Source: Xanthomonas sp. (GTDB taxonomy: Bacteria; Pseudomonadota; Gammaproteobacteria; Xanthomonadales; Xanthomonadaceae). From it: a DNA stretch of 64,000 nt. Below are positions 38,028-48,500 of the stretch, one piece after another. Below the pieces are notes generated by a model. The model did not search any database. It worked only from the letters and a program-made list of their open reading frames with translations, and was not told where the DNA came from. Where the stretch lies: assembly GCA_018262705.1 (NCBI GenBank), contig JADFDQ010000001.1:1-64000 (forward strand), read 5' to 3'. Position numbers and translations under genes: made by a program. Each line of letters opens with the position of its first letter. Within the stretch, counting starts at the first letter, position 1.

Positions 38028-39076
38028 GCGCCCATCGTGGCGCAGTCGATCACGAAGCGGTATTTCACATCGCTCCTCAGCATGCGCTCGTACGCGGCGT
38101 CGATGGCGTGCGCGTCGATCATTTCGATATCGGCAACTATTCCGTGTTGCGCGCAGAAATCCAGCATCTCCTGCGTTTCCGGCAAGCCGCCAATCAACGA
38201 CCCGGCAATGGCTTTGCGGCCAAGGACCAGACCCATCACGTTGGGACTGGGGTGCGGCGAGGCCGGCGCACCGACCAGGCACATCGTGCCGTCGCGCTTG
38301 AGCAGATAGATGAAGCCATCCAGCACATGCGGCGCAGCCACGGTGTTGAGGATGAAATCGAAACTGCCGGCGTGCGCTTGCATCTGTGCGGCATCGCGCG
38401 AATTCACAACCTCATCGGCACCCAAGCGATGCGCTTCGGCACGCTTGGATTCACTGGTGGTAAACGCCACCACCTGCGCGCCCATCGCATGCGCGATCTT
38501 GACGCCCATATGCCCCAACCCGCCGATGCCGACGATGCCCACTTTCTTGCCCGGCCCCGCGCCCCAATGCCGCAAGGGCGAATAGGTGGTGATGCCGGCA
38601 CAGAGCAGCGGCGCGACCGCGGCGAGTTGTTCGCCAGGGTGACGGACATGCAATACGAAACGCTGATCGACCACAATTCGCTGCGAATAGCCGCCCAGCG
38701 TGTGGCCCGGCGCATCGGCGGTGGGGCTGTTGTAGGTGCCGATGATGCCCTTGCTGCAATATTGCTCCAGCCCCTCCTCGCAGGATGCGCAGCTGCGGCA
38801 GCTACCCACCAGACAACCCACGCCCACCGTATCGCCCGCCTTGAACGCAGTGACGTCCGCACCCACCGCACTGACATGCCCCACGATCTCGTGCCCCGGC
38901 ACGCACGGGTACACGGTGCCCGGCCATTCGCTGCGCACCGTATGCAAATCGGAATGGCAGACGCCGCAATAGGCGATGTCGATCTGCACATCCTGCGGCC
39001 CCGGCGCGCGACGTTGGATGTCAATCGCAACGATGGCTTGGTCGGCCGCGTGGGCCCCGAATGCGTGGGTGGTCAT
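38024..39076 (-). CDS. Zinc-dependent NAD(P) alcohol dehydrogenase (YahK-like)
   Basis: IDIAYCGVCHSDLHTVRSEWPGTVYPCVPGHEIVGHV; GSCRSCASCEEGLEQYC; VGIVGIGGLGHMGVKIAHAMGAQVVAFTTSESK. Confidence 0.92.
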   Translation of the reverse strand: MTTHAFGAHAADQAIVAIDIQRRAPGPQDVQIDIAYCGVCHSDLHTVRSEWPGTVYPCVPGHEIVGHVSAVGADVTAFKAGDTVGVGCLVGSCRSCASCEEGLEQYCSKGIIGTYNSPTADAPGHTLGGYSQRIVVDQRFVLHVRHPGEQLAAVAPLLCAGITTYSPLRHWGAGPGKKVGIVGIGGLGHMGVKIAHAMGAQVVAFTTSESKRAEAHRLGADEVVNSRDAAQMQAHAGSFDFILNTVAAPHVLDGFIYLLKRDGTMCLVGAPASPHPSPNVMGLVLGRKAIAGSLIGGLPETQEMLDFCAQHGIVADIEMIDAHAIDAAYERMLRSDVKYRFVIDCATMGA

Positions 39077-39152
39077 GGCAGCACCGCAAGGCAGGAAAGG
39101 AACCCGCACGATACGCCGCTTGTGTATTCGTCGCAGCAGCGTTGTGCCGGCG

Positions 39153-40082
39153 TCAGTCGTGCAGTTTGTCGCCGGCGCAGCGGCGGGTTTCGACTTGCAA
39201 GGTGGTGTGCTCGATATCGAAACGCTGGCGCAACGCGTCTGCGACCGCAGCGCGTACGGCATCGGGATCGCCTGCGCCGTCGCACAGCACAACGTGCGCG
39301 GTCAGGATCGGTTCGCGCGAACCCAATGCCCACACGTGTAAATCGTGCACTTCCGCCACCCCGGCCACCGCCAGCATGTTCGCGCGCACCGCGTCAACGT
39401 CCAGTCCCTCCGGCACGCCCTGCATCAGCACATGGATCGCCTGCCGCAGCAGCACCCAGGTCCGCGGCAGCACCCACAAACCCAGCAACACCGCAACGAT
39501 CGAGTCGACCCAGGCCCAGCCGGTGAAATGGATCACCAGCGCGCCAGCGATCACGCCCAGCGAGCCAAGCATGTCGCTCCAGACTTCAAGATAGGCGCCT
39601 TTGACATTGAGGCTTTCGCCGGCACCGGCGGCCAGCAGCTTCATCGACACCAGATTGGCGACCAGACCCACGCAGGCCACGACCAGCATGAAGGAGGAAG
39701 CCACCTCCTGCGGGGCACGAAATCGCTGCGCTGCTTCCCACAGGATGTAGCCGGCGACGAGGAACAGCAGGCCGCCGTTGATCAGCGCGCCAATCGCCTC
39801 CATCCGCGCATAGCCATAGCTGCGGCGCGCGTCGGCCGGGCGCCGGCTCAGGCGCACCGCAAACAGCGATACGCCCAGCGCCGCCACGTCGGTCAACATG
39901 TGCGCCGCATCCGAGAGCAGGGCGAGGCTGTTGCTGAGCAGGGCGCCGGCCACTTCCACCAGCAGCACGATGAAAGTCAGGGCGAACGCGATCCACAGCG
40001 GGCGCTCATGCTTGATCGTCGCCGGCAGGTGGCTGTGCGCGTTGTCGCCGTGTTCGTGTGAATGACCGTGGCCGGAAGCCAT
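39153..40082 (-). CDS. Cation diffusion facilitator (CDF) metal transporter
   Basis: MASGHGHSHEHGDNAHSHLP (His-rich N-terminus); LLSDAAHMLTDVAALGVSLFAVRLSRRPADARRSYGYARMEAIGALING. Confidence 0.9.
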   Translation of the reverse strand: MASGHGHSHEHGDNAHSHLPATIKHERPLWIAFALTFIVLLVEVAGALLSNSLALLSDAAHMLTDVAALGVSLFAVRLSRRPADARRSYGYARMEAIGALINGGLLFLVAGYILWEAAQRFRAPQEVASSFMLVVACVGLVANLVSMKLLAAGAGESLNVKGAYLEVWSDMLGSLGVIAGALVIHFTGWAWVDSIVAVLLGLWVLPRTWVLLRQAIHVLMQGVPEGLDVDAVRANMLAVAGVAEVHDLHVWALGSREPILTAHVVLCDGAGDPDAVRAAVADALRQRFDIEHTTLQVETRRCAGDKLHD

Positions 40083-40133
40083 CGAAAATCCGGGTGCGTT
40101 GTGATGGTGCCACCCTAGCGACAGCGCCACGGG

Positions 40134-41162
40134 TTACACAATTTCAGAGGACGGCGAGCCGATGTTTCCTGCAATCAGCGACAGATGCAGGCGTCGCAGA
40201 CCCTCGTCCATTGTCACCTTCGGCACGTAGCCAAAATCGCGCGCGGCCGGCGCCATCGAATACCAGTGCGGCGTGCTCAGCTGCTCGGCGAGAAATCGCG
40301 TCAGCGGCGGATCGCCTCGCAGCGGCAGCAGCGTCCACAGCGCTTCGCACACTGCGCCGATCGCGTAGGCGGCGCCATAAGGAATGGATTTGCGAATCTC
40401 GGGCGCATCGGCCGCATGCAGCAGGGCGTTGAGCACCTCGCGCAACGGCCACGGCTCGCCGTTGCTGATGAAGTAGGCTTTGCCCGCGCAGACCGCCCCC
40501 ACGTGGAGATGTTCCAGCGCATCGCAATGTGCTTGCGCGGCGTTGTCGATATAAGTGGTATCGACCTTGTTTCCGCCGCCGCCGACCAGCCGCAGCCGCC
40601 CGCTGCGGGCGCGTGCCACCAGTCGCGGCAGGATCTGGGTGTCATTCGGACCCCAGATCAGGCGCGGGCGCAGGGCGACGGTGGCAAACTCCGGGCCGTT
40701 GGCCGACAGCACCGCGCGCTCGGCAATCGCCTTGGTGGCAGCGTAGTGCGACTTGAACGGCTCGCCATAAGGCACGTCCTGCGCACATGCACCCTCGACC
40801 GGACGCGTGGCGCGGTGGGTGACGCTGGGCGTGGAGGTGTAGACCAGCTTGCCAATGCCGTGGGCGCGGCAGGCGGCCAGAACATTTTCGGTACCGGTCA
40901 CATTTGCCGAATAAAACGCCGCGCGCGCGCCCCAGACGCCGGCCTTGGCGGCGTTGTGCAGGATCGCATCGAAGCCGCCATACAGCGCCCGCAGCACCGC
41001 CGCGCGGTCGGCCAGATCGCCCTGCAATTGCGGCACGCCCAGCGCGTCCAGCGCCGGGTGCTGGCTGCGGCTGAAGTTGGTCACTTGATGCCCGCGCTCC
41101 AGCAGCGCACGGCACAACGCCTGCCCGAGGAAGCCGCCGCCGCCGGTGACGAGAACCTTCAT
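40134..41162 (-). CDS. oleD: OleD-like NAD(P)-dependent 2-alkyl-3-oxoalkanoate reductase (SDR)
   Basis: [63 protein letters not shown]; adjacent to oleC-like gene. Confidence 0.85.
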   Translation of the reverse strand: MKVLVTGGGGFLGQALCRALLERGHQVTNFSRSQHPALDALGVPQLQGDLADRAAVLRALYGGFDAILHNAAKAGVWGARAAFYSANVTGTENVLAACRAHGIGKLVYTSTPSVTHRATRPVEGACAQDVPYGEPFKSHYAATKAIAERAVLSANGPEFATVALRPRLIWGPNDTQILPRLVARARSGRLRLVGGGGNKVDTTYIDNAAQAHCDALEHLHVGAVCAGKAYFISNGEPWPLREVLNALLHAADAPEIRKSIPYGAAYAIGAVCEALWTLLPLRGDPPLTRFLAEQLSTPHWYSMAPAARDFGYVPKVTMDEGLRRLHLSLIAGNIGSPSSEIV

Positions 41163-42814
41163 GCGTGGCCTGTCGCCGCGAGTCTTCCGGCTGCCCAGAC
41201 CGCCAGTTGTTCGCGACCGATCTTGGCGTTGTGGCGAATGTCCACCGGGAACGGTTTCGGATAGTGCAAGAACAGGTCGATCTTGGCGGTATGCACGAAA
41301 CCGTCGGCGATGTGGCGCAACTCGTCGGCCACGTCCTTTGGATCGGTGCCGCTGCCCGGTTCAAGCTCAAAGCACAGCGCCGCCGTCTGCGCACCGCGCG
41401 GGCCGACGCCGACCAGCGCGGTGCGGGCCACGGCCGGATGGGTGTTGAACACCGGCTCGATCTGCTCGGTGCACAGCGTTGTCAGCGCATCGACCGTCAC
41501 CCGCTGCGACTTGCGGCCGCAAAACCACAGCCGGCCGCCGTCGTCGAACCAGCCCAGATCGCCCATCCGGTGCACGGTGCGCGCGCTGCCGTCGGGCAGG
41601 GTTTCGCGGATCTTGGCCAGCGCGGTCTGGTCTTCGCGGCCGAAATAGGCGTCGGTCGCGGTCGGGCCGGCCACGGTGATTTCGCCCACCTCGCCCTGCG
41701 CCATCGACACGGCATCGCTCCACTGCGCGATGGCGTTGTCGTCGATGGCAATGACCCGCACCGTGTTGCCCGCCACCGGCCGGCCGACGCAGGTGCCGGC
41801 GCCGGCCTCGGTGCGCGTGCGCAGGCCCAGCAGTTCGCGACCTTCGATCACCGCCACCGGCAGGCATTCGGTGGCGCCGTAGGGCGTCCAGAAGGTGGCC
41901 TCCGGCGGCAGCAATTCCAGCATCCGCTGTACGACCTCCGGCGGCACCGGCGCGCCGGCACTGGTGACCCGGCGCAGGGTCGGCAGCGATTCGCCGTATT
42001 CGGCCAGCACCCGCATCAGCGCCGGCGAGCCGAACAACTGGCTGGCCCCGAAGCGCGCGATCGCCGCGTGCAGTTTGCGCGGATCGGCCTTGGCTGGCCG
42101 GGTCGGATCCATGTCGGGAATCACGCTGGTCAGCCCGAGCGCGGGATCGAACAGTGCAAACGGCGGGAAAGTCGGGAAATCGACGCCGCCCGCTTCGATA
42201 CCGAAGGCCGCACCCAGCATCTCCACCTGCGCGACGAAATGGCGATGGCGGTAGACCACGCCCTTGGGCACGCCGGTGCTGCCGCTGGTGAACAGGATCG
42301 CGGCTTCATCGTCCGGCGCGGTGGCATCCAACTGCGCGCCGGAACCCCGGCCTGCCTGTTCGATCTGCGCCAACGTTGCATCGGCCAGGATCGCCATCCT
42401 GCCGGTGGTGATCCGCAGCGTCGCCGACGCCGCCCAGCCCAGCAGCGCCTTGGCCAGCAGCGCCAGCGGGATGCCGATGAACGCGCTCGGCTGCACCTGA
42501 GCCAGGCACTGCTTGAGCGCGCGCTTGTCGATGCCCGGATCGATCAGCACCGGCACCGCGCCCAGCTTGAACAGCGCGAACATGGTCAGAAAGAAATCCG
42601 GCGTCGGCCGCACCATCACCACGCAGCGCGACCCGCGCTCGACGCCGCGCTTGGCCAATCCCGCCGCGATCGCATCGCTGCGTGCATCGAGCTCGGCAAA
42701 CGTCAGCGCGATCGCGTAGCGGCCGCCGCGCCCCGGACAGCGGATGGCGACCCGGTCGGGGCACTCGCGCGCCAGCCGCGGCAGCGCCGCCGCGATGTTG
42801 CAGATCTCGTCCAT
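41159..42814 (-). CDS. oleC: OleC-like olefin beta-lactone synthetase (AMP-forming)
   Basis: [75 protein letters not shown]; start [18 protein letters not shown]. Confidence 0.88.
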   Translation of the reverse strand: MDEICNIAAALPRLARECPDRVAIRCPGRGGRYAIALTFAELDARSDAIAAGLAKRGVERGSRCVVMVRPTPDFFLTMFALFKLGAVPVLIDPGIDKRALKQCLAQVQPSAFIGIPLALLAKALLGWAASATLRITTGRMAILADATLAQIEQAGRGSGAQLDATAPDDEAAILFTSGSTGVPKGVVYRHRHFVAQVEMLGAAFGIEAGGVDFPTFPPFALFDPALGLTSVIPDMDPTRPAKADPRKLHAAIARFGASQLFGSPALMRVLAEYGESLPTLRRVTSAGAPVPPEVVQRMLELLPPEATFWTPYGATECLPVAVIEGRELLGLRTRTEAGAGTCVGRPVAGNTVRVIAIDDNAIAQWSDAVSMAQGEVGEITVAGPTATDAYFGREDQTALAKIRETLPDGSARTVHRMGDLGWFDDGGRLWFCGRKSQRVTVDALTTLCTEQIEPVFNTHPAVARTALVGVGPRGAQTAALCFELEPGSGTDPKDVADELRHIADGFVHTAKIDLFLHYPKPFPVDIRHNAKIGREQLAVWAAGRLAATGHA

Positions 42815-42989
42815 GCGCCGATTATCGCCCAGCCCGGCCCAGGGTCGTCGCGCCAGCGCCAGCGGCGCACAATTTCCGCATCCGCCTCGCAGATCCAAGG
42901 CAGATTTGCGTCGGCAGAATTGACGCCAGTCAAAACTGCAAGCCGCGAACGGACGCACTCTGACGATCCCGAATCCGGAGACCGCAGGC

Positions 42990-43727
42990 ATGAACGGCAG
43001 GCTGACAGGCAAGATCGCACTGGTGACCGGCGGCGCGCGTGGTATCGGTGCAGCCATCGCCCGCAGGCTGCACGCCGAAGGCGCGGCCGTGGCGATTTCC
43101 GATCTGCTCACCGAGCAGGGGCGGGCGCTGGCCTCGGAGCTGGGTGAACGCGCGGCGTTTTTCGCCCACGACGTCACCGATGAAGCCGCCTGGATCGACA
43201 CCACCGCTGCGGTCGCGCGCCTCTTCGGCGGTCTGCACATTCTGGTCAACAACGCCGGAATCTTCATCCCGGGCCCCGTTGCCGACGCCATCAGCAACGA
43301 TATCGAACGCCAGTTCCGGGTCAACCAACTGGGCGTCCTGCTCGGCATGAAGCACGGACAGGTGCCGATGCGCGCAGCCGGCGGCGGCAGCATCGTCAAT
43401 ATCAGCTCGATTGCCGGACAGCTCGGCTTCCCCGGCGCCGCCGCCTATGTCGGTACCAAGTGGGCGGTGCGCGGCATGACCAAGACCGCTGCGCTGGAAC
43501 TGGCGCCAGCGCATATCCGTGTGAACTCCGTCCACCCCGGATTCATCGACACGCCGATGCTGGATGCGCTCGGTACTGAGGCCACCCAGTCCGGGGTCGC
43601 CGACACCCCGCTGAAACGGATCGGCACACCGGAGGACATCGCTGCCGCGGTGGCCTTTCTGGTGGGCCCCGACGCCAGTTTCATCACCGGTTCGGAACTG
43701 ACCGTGGACGGCGGCTGGATCTTGTAG
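42990..43727 (+). CDS. SDR-family oxidoreductase on the opposite strand inside the ole cluster
   Basis: KIALVTGGARGIGAAIARRLHAEGAAVAISDL...NNAGIFIPG...AYVGTKWAVRGMTKTAALELAPAHIRVNSVHPGFIDTPM. Confidence 0.9.
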   Translation: MNGRLTGKIALVTGGARGIGAAIARRLHAEGAAVAISDLLTEQGRALASELGERAAFFAHDVTDEAAWIDTTAAVARLFGGLHILVNNAGIFIPGPVADAISNDIERQFRVNQLGVLLGMKHGQVPMRAAGGGSIVNISSIAGQLGFPGAAAYVGTKWAVRGMTKTAALELAPAHIRVNSVHPGFIDTPMLDALGTEATQSGVADTPLKRIGTPEDIAAAVAFLVGPDASFITGSELTVDGGWIL

Positions 43728-43744
43728 ATCGTTTGGCTTCCGCG

Positions 43745-44647
43745 CTACAGCGGATGCGCGTCAAGGAACAGCCGGATCAGCGGCACCAGTGCTTCGTGCT
43801 TGTCTTCCAGCGCGTAGTGCGAGGCGTCGGCATAGGCATGCACTTCCGCGTTCGGCAGCGCGGCGCGGAAGCCGTCGAGGAAGTGCTTGTCGAACACGAA
43901 ATCGCGCAGACCCCAGCCGATGAAGGTCGGGCGGTCGGCATATCCGGGCAGCGCACGCGCGCTGGCCTCGACCAGCGCCATCGCGCGGTCGCGGGAATGC
44001 AGCGGGATGTCCTGCATGAAACGCAGGGTGGAAATCGCCGTGTCCCAGCCGTCGTAGACGCCGGCATAGGCCATGCGCACGCCCTTCGGCAATTTGCGCA
44101 CGGTGCCGAAACGCGCCGCGCCGCGGGCGAACAGATTGAAGCGGCGGATCAGCCAGCCGCCGAGGCGGGAGTCGCGGCCCATCGCCAGTCTCAGCGGGAA
44201 ACGCTTGCTCGACGGCAGCGGGAACGCGGCGGTGTTGGTGATGACCAGTCGTCGCACCCGGGCCGGGGCCGTCAGCGCCCAACCGAAGCCGATCATCCCG
44301 CCCCAGTCGTGCACCGCCAGCGTCAGTCGGCCGTCGATGCCCAGATGCCGCAACAGCGCGTCCAGATCGTCGATCCGCGACTGCAGGGTGTAGTCGTAGC
44401 GCGGATGCGCGCCGGGCGCATCGTCCGGGCGGTCGGACAGGCCCATGCCGACGTGGTCGGGCACGATGCAGCGGTAGCGGTCGCGCAGCCCCAGCACGAG
44501 GTGCCGCCAGTAGTAGCTCCACGACGGGTTGCCGTGCAGCATGACGATGACCTCGCCAGCGCGCGGGCCTTCGTCCAGAAACGACATCCCGATGCCGGGA
44601 CGCACCTCGAAACGCTGCGGGGTGAAGGGGTAATCGGGAAACGGCAT
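43745..44647 (-). CDS. oleB: OleB-like alpha/beta hydrolase (haloalkane-dehalogenase-like beta-lactone decarboxylase)
   Basis: MLHGNPSWSYYWRHLVLGLRDRYRCIVPDHVGMGLSDRPDD; LAVHDWGGMIGFGWAL; ASHYALEDKHEALVPLI. Confidence 0.87.
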   Translation of the reverse strand: MPFPDYPFTPQRFEVRPGIGMSFLDEGPRAGEVIVMLHGNPSWSYYWRHLVLGLRDRYRCIVPDHVGMGLSDRPDDAPGAHPRYDYTLQSRIDDLDALLRHLGIDGRLTLAVHDWGGMIGFGWALTAPARVRRLVITNTAAFPLPSSKRFPLRLAMGRDSRLGGWLIRRFNLFARGAARFGTVRKLPKGVRMAYAGVYDGWDTAISTLRFMQDIPLHSRDRAMALVEASARALPGYADRPTFIGWGLRDFVFDKHFLDGFRAALPNAEVHAYADASHYALEDKHEALVPLIRLFLDAHPL

Positions 44648-44868
44648 CGGCGGCTCGAACGTGGACAGACGCCGGCTTGCGACGCTGCGCCATTATCGCC
44701 GCAATCCTGGCGGATCGCCGCGCAGCGTCCGCTGCATGACGCATCGACCGGCCCGAGATCGGCCCGACCGCCACTGGCCTGTTCGCAGATTGGCGAACCC
44801 GAATCCGGAGATCACGCCAAACGGTGCGGCACGTGAGATAGCCGGCGCGCACGCCGCAAGCCAGTCGA

Positions 44869-45207
44869 TCACTCCTCGCTGCGGGTCAGCTCCACGCCGT
44901 CCACCGTCATCTTCCACTGCCCGTTGTCTTCGTGCGGCGCCACCGAGACCTTGTAGGTGGTTTTCATCGGCCCCAGCCCGATGGTGAAATCGTTGCCGGT
45001 AAAGCCCTGCAGCGGCGCCTCGACCCGGGTATTGCCACCGGAGCCTTCCTTCACGACGATGACCTTGCCGTTCTGGGCAATGTTGACGGCCATGCCGTTG
45101 GACTGCCATTCGCCGACGAAGGCCTGCTTGTCGGGCGGGACGGATTGGCCGCAGCCGGCCAGACCAAGCGTGGCGAGCAACAACGCGATGATTGCGAAAC
45201 GACGCAT
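44869..45207 (-). CDS. Predicted small lipoprotein of unknown function
   Basis: Lipobox LGLAGCGQ; MRRFAIIALLLATLGLAGCGQSVPPDKQAFVGEWQSNGMAVNIAQNG. Confidence 0.7.
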   Translation of the reverse strand: MRRFAIIALLLATLGLAGCGQSVPPDKQAFVGEWQSNGMAVNIAQNGKVIVVKEGSGGNTRVEAPLQGFTGNDFTIGLGPMKTTYKVSVAPHEDNGQWKMTVDGVELTRSEE

Positions 45208-45373
45208 GCGGGTCTCCTGCGATGGATGTGACAACCGATATGTGAAATAACGCTTCCCGAACGGGCACCCCCGCGTCGCTGCCGCATCTGTCGACGTGCC
45301 CTCTCGGAGTAACGACGATAGCTGCACGAAACGGACAGCCAAACGTTCACTTCCGACCCGGAATCCGCGACAG

Positions 45374-45682
45374 CTACAGCGACGTATAAACCAACAGCAC
45401 GCCGCCGGCCAGGATCGCAATCAGGGACAGCGAAAAAGACCATTCGGAGATCGTGACGAGTGTTTTGGCACGCGTCCGGTCCGGGTGCTTGGTCGCCCAG
45501 TAGCCCAGCGAGACGGTGATCAGATAGCCCAGCGAAGCGAACAGAAACAAGTCGTCGGTAATCGAATCGATATGGGTGACGGCATCCTTCGCCGAAATGA
45601 TGGCCACCACCGCCAAGCAGACGGTCGCCATCGTGGCGCTGACGGTGATCAGGACTTCGGTGGATCTGTTTTCGTCCGACAT
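45374..45682 (-). CDS. Small membrane protein of unknown function (~3 TM)
   Basis: MSDENRSTEVLITVSATMATVCLAVVAIISAKDAVTHIDSITDDLFLFASLGYLITVSLGYWATKHPDRTRAKTLVTISEW. Confidence 0.6.
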   Translation of the reverse strand: MSDENRSTEVLITVSATMATVCLAVVAIISAKDAVTHIDSITDDLFLFASLGYLITVSLGYWATKHPDRTRAKTLVTISEWSFSLSLIAILAGGVLLVYTSL

Positions 45683-45820
45683 GGCGGCCTCCGGCAATGC
45701 ATCCATCATGCCCGAGTTGCCTGCAGCCACGAAGCCGGACGCCTCGCCACGGCTCCGCTGTCACCCAACGCTTCGAACCGCGTCGCAACGATTCACGCCC
45801 GCGCTGGCATCATGACGCCC

Positions 45821-46414
45821 ATGTCCGAATCTTTCGACGCGCTGATGGCGCGCATCCGCATCTGCCGAATTTGCGAGGCGTTTCTGCCGCTCGGGCCGCG
45901 TCCGGTGCTGCAGGCGTCTCCCGAATCGCGGCTGCTGATCGTCAGCCAGGCGCCGGGGCGCAAGGTGCACCAAACCGGCATTCCGTTCAACGATCCCAGC
46001 GGCGACCGCCTGCGCGACTGGCTGGGGGTGGACAAGACGACGTTCTACGACGCCGACAGGATCGCCATCGTGCCGATGGGATTCTGCTTTCCCGGCACCG
46101 GCAACAGCGGCGACCTGCCGCCGCGTCCGGAGTGCGCGCAGGAATGGCATCCGCAGTTGCTGCCGCAGCTCAAGCAGGTGCAACTCACGCTGGCCATCGG
46201 CCAATACGCGCAGGTCGGGCTGCTGAAAGAGGCGCGTGGCGCAACGCTGACCGACACCGTGCAGGACTGGCGCCGCCATCTGCGCGAGCGCGGCATCCTG
46301 CCGCTGCCGCACCCCAGCCCGCGCAACCGGATGTGGCTCACCCGCAACCCGTGGTTCGAAACCGAGCTGCTGCCGGAGCTGCGCAAGCGGGTGAAAAAAG
46401 CCTTGCGCGGCTGA
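45821..46414 (+). CDS. Uracil-DNA glycosylase-superfamily protein
   Basis: RICRICEAFLPLGPRPVLQASPESRLLIVSQAPGRKVHQTGIPFNDPSGDRLRDWL...PHPSPRNRMWLTRNPWFE. Confidence 0.85.
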   Translation: MSESFDALMARIRICRICEAFLPLGPRPVLQASPESRLLIVSQAPGRKVHQTGIPFNDPSGDRLRDWLGVDKTTFYDADRIAIVPMGFCFPGTGNSGDLPPRPECAQEWHPQLLPQLKQVQLTLAIGQYAQVGLLKEARGATLTDTVQDWRRHLRERGILPLPHPSPRNRMWLTRNPWFETELLPELRKRVKKALRG

Positions 46415-46498
46415 GTCGTTTCAGCCTTCGCCCTAACTGCTGTCAATGTCGTTTCATCATACTGCACGGAACTGACTCAGGCCTCCTGCCGGCTTGGT

Positions 46499-46912
46499 TC
46501 AGCGCACGTCCGAAATCACCACGTTGCCGCCCTCGCGGGCCAGATCGATCCACATCCGCTCGCCCGGGCGCTTTTTGACGATCCAGGTCTTGGGCACTTT
46601 CACGAAGTTGAGATGATAGGTGGTGGTGTGACTGGAGGTCGTGTTGCCACCGGCGTCCTTGCACCAGACCACCAGCGCGGATTTGGCGGAAAACTGCACG
46701 TCGTAGGCTTCCGCGCAGTCGTCGTAGCCGCCCTTGGGCAGATAGCTGAAACCGTGGGTCGCCGCGCCGGAAGCGCGAAATTGGGCGCCCTCGGACTCCA
46801 GCCGAAACGCGATCCGGGTGGCGCCATCGCCGCTGAACAGGCCACAAGCGGACAGCGAGAGCAGCACCGGCAGCGCCGCCGCCAAGCGGCCAGGCGCAAT
46901 GACTCGATTCAT
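46499..46912 (-). CDS. Predicted lipoprotein of unknown function
   Basis: Lipobox LSLSACGLFSGDGATRIAFRLESEG. Confidence 0.6.
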   Translation of the reverse strand: MNRVIAPGRLAAALPVLLSLSACGLFSGDGATRIAFRLESEGAQFRASGAATHGFSYLPKGGYDDCAEAYDVQFSAKSALVVWCKDAGGNTTSSHTTTYHLNFVKVPKTWIVKKRPGERMWIDLAREGGNVVISDVR

Positions 46913-46989
46913 GGCTTCCTCCGGGCAGGATGAGCAGACAGTATGCCGTCAGTACCGGCGCGACGCGCGGCCTGCGCCGCGCACCGTGC

Positions 46990-48006
46990 TCACCACTCCA
47001 CTTCCGCCATCGAGCAGTTCAGGCCGGAACCAATCCCCAGCAGCGCAACCCGGCTGCCCTTCTTGAATCGACCCATTTCGCGGAGCTTTGACAGCACGAT
47101 CGGTACAGATGCCGGGCCGATGTTGCCGTGTTCGCCGAAGATTGTCATCACCTTTCTGGGATCGATGCCCATCGCCTTGGTGAAGGCGGCGGTGTGAACC
47201 TTGCTGACCTGATGGATGACGAATTCGTCCATCTCGCCCACCACCCAGCCCAGTTTCAGCTTGGCGACATCGAAGGTCTTGGTGGCCAGTTTGATGCCTT
47301 CGACCAGCAGGGTGCGGGTGTCGGTGATCATGCCGTCGAGATTGCCTCGGCACAGCATGTTCCACTGGGTGGCCGCACGCGTGACGCCACCCTTGTAGCG
47401 CGGCGCGCCCGGCGCCAGTTCGGTACGCGCCAGCACCATGCCCGCAGCGCCGGAACCCAGCGTGAGCGTGGCCAGTTCGTTGCGGAAGTCTGCTTCGGTG
47501 ACGTCGGCGCGGGTCATCCGCTCCAGCGTTTTCTCGTAGGCCTTGTTGGCGGTTTCGCCATCGACCACCAGCGCATATTCAATCTCGCCGCGCTCGATCA
47601 TCCGTCCGGCGATGTCCATGCCGTTGATGAAAGCCAGACAGGCGTTGGCGATGTCGAAGTTCTGGCAGGTGTCGGGCAGGCCGAGGTTGCCGCTGACGAT
47701 CGAGGCGGTGGACGGTTCCAGATAGTCGCGGCTGACCGAAGTGTTGACCAGCAGGCCGACCTTGTCCGGGTCGATGCCGGCATCGGCCAATGCCTTGACT
47801 CCGGCCAGGGTGGCGGCGTCTGAAGCCAGCACGTTGTCGTCCCACAGCCGGCGCTCATGGATGCCGGCGATGTCGCCGAGCACATCGGTGCGAATGCCGA
47901 GACGATCCAGCGTCGGTTTCAGCCGGGCGTTGATCTCCTCCGACGTCAGGCGCCGCGGGGCGTCAATATGGGCCAGGCCGGCGATGGCAACGCGTTGAAA
48001 CAACAT
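46990..48006 (-). CDS. oleA: OleA-like thiolase (head-to-head acyl-CoA condensation; KAS III-like)
   Basis: DTCQNFDIANACLAFINGMDIAGRMIERGEIEYALVVDGETAN; HQVSKVHTAAFTKAMGIDPRKVMTIFGEHGNIGPASVPI (Cys/His/Asn catalytic residues). Confidence 0.9.
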   Translation of the reverse strand: MLFQRVAIAGLAHIDAPRRLTSEEINARLKPTLDRLGIRTDVLGDIAGIHERRLWDDNVLASDAATLAGVKALADAGIDPDKVGLLVNTSVSRDYLEPSTASIVSGNLGLPDTCQNFDIANACLAFINGMDIAGRMIERGEIEYALVVDGETANKAYEKTLERMTRADVTEADFRNELATLTLGSGAAGMVLARTELAPGAPRYKGGVTRAATQWNMLCRGNLDGMITDTRTLLVEGIKLATKTFDVAKLKLGWVVGEMDEFVIHQVSKVHTAAFTKAMGIDPRKVMTIFGEHGNIGPASVPIVLSKLREMGRFKKGSRVALLGIGSGLNCSMAEVEW

Positions 48007-48120
48007 GGCAAGTACTCGAAACGGGCGAAACTCGACCCCTTGAACCGATCAGAATAGCGCATTTCCAGTTCCATGCGCATGCGTATGGATAGTTCGTGAT
48101 GCGCACCTGGTCCCACCTGT

Positions 48121-48429
48121 TCAGGAACAGCGCCACATCGCCCAGCGCTGGCGCCCATCTTCCGCTGCCCCCATCGGGCTGACCCGGTTGGCGCCCAGTC
48201 TCGGCGCCTCGTTGCGGGCGAGAATTTCCAGCTCATCGCGCACCCGCAATTCGTCGCGCTCGTAAGGACCGACTTTGTGGGTCATCGTCACCACCACCTC
48301 GCCGCGCGCCTCGCAGCCCGTCGGCGCGCGCTCCAGTACCTGCACCCGCTGCGCGGCGGGGGTCATCGTCACGAAGGCGCAGCCTGAAAGCATCGACGCA
48401 AACACGATCGGCAGGATTCGTTGCCACAT
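48121..48429 (-). CDS. DUF4156-like lipoprotein
   Basis: MWQRILPIVFASMLSGCAFVTMTPAAQRVQV...GANRVSPMG. Confidence 0.7.
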   Translation of the reverse strand: MWQRILPIVFASMLSGCAFVTMTPAAQRVQVLERAPTGCEARGEVVVTMTHKVGPYERDELRVRDELEILARNEAPRLGANRVSPMGAAEDGRQRWAMWRCS

Positions 48430-48441
48430 TCCGGCGTCCTC

Positions 48442-48475
48442 GAAAAAACGAAGCCCGACAAGCATGCCGGGCTTC
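48442..48475 (-). terminator. Rho-independent terminator following the M16 peptidase gene
   Basis: On the minus strand: GAAGCCCGgcatgcttgtCGGGCTTC followed by GTTTTTTCG. Confidence 0.85.
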
Positions 48476-48500
48476 GGGGGGCTCTGGATGAACGAAACCC

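Noticed and set aside
42815-43399. N-terminal extension of the OleC ORF to 43399
   Set aside because: Extension is antisense to a bona fide SDR; OleC-like sequence begins at [12 protein letters not shown] (42814).
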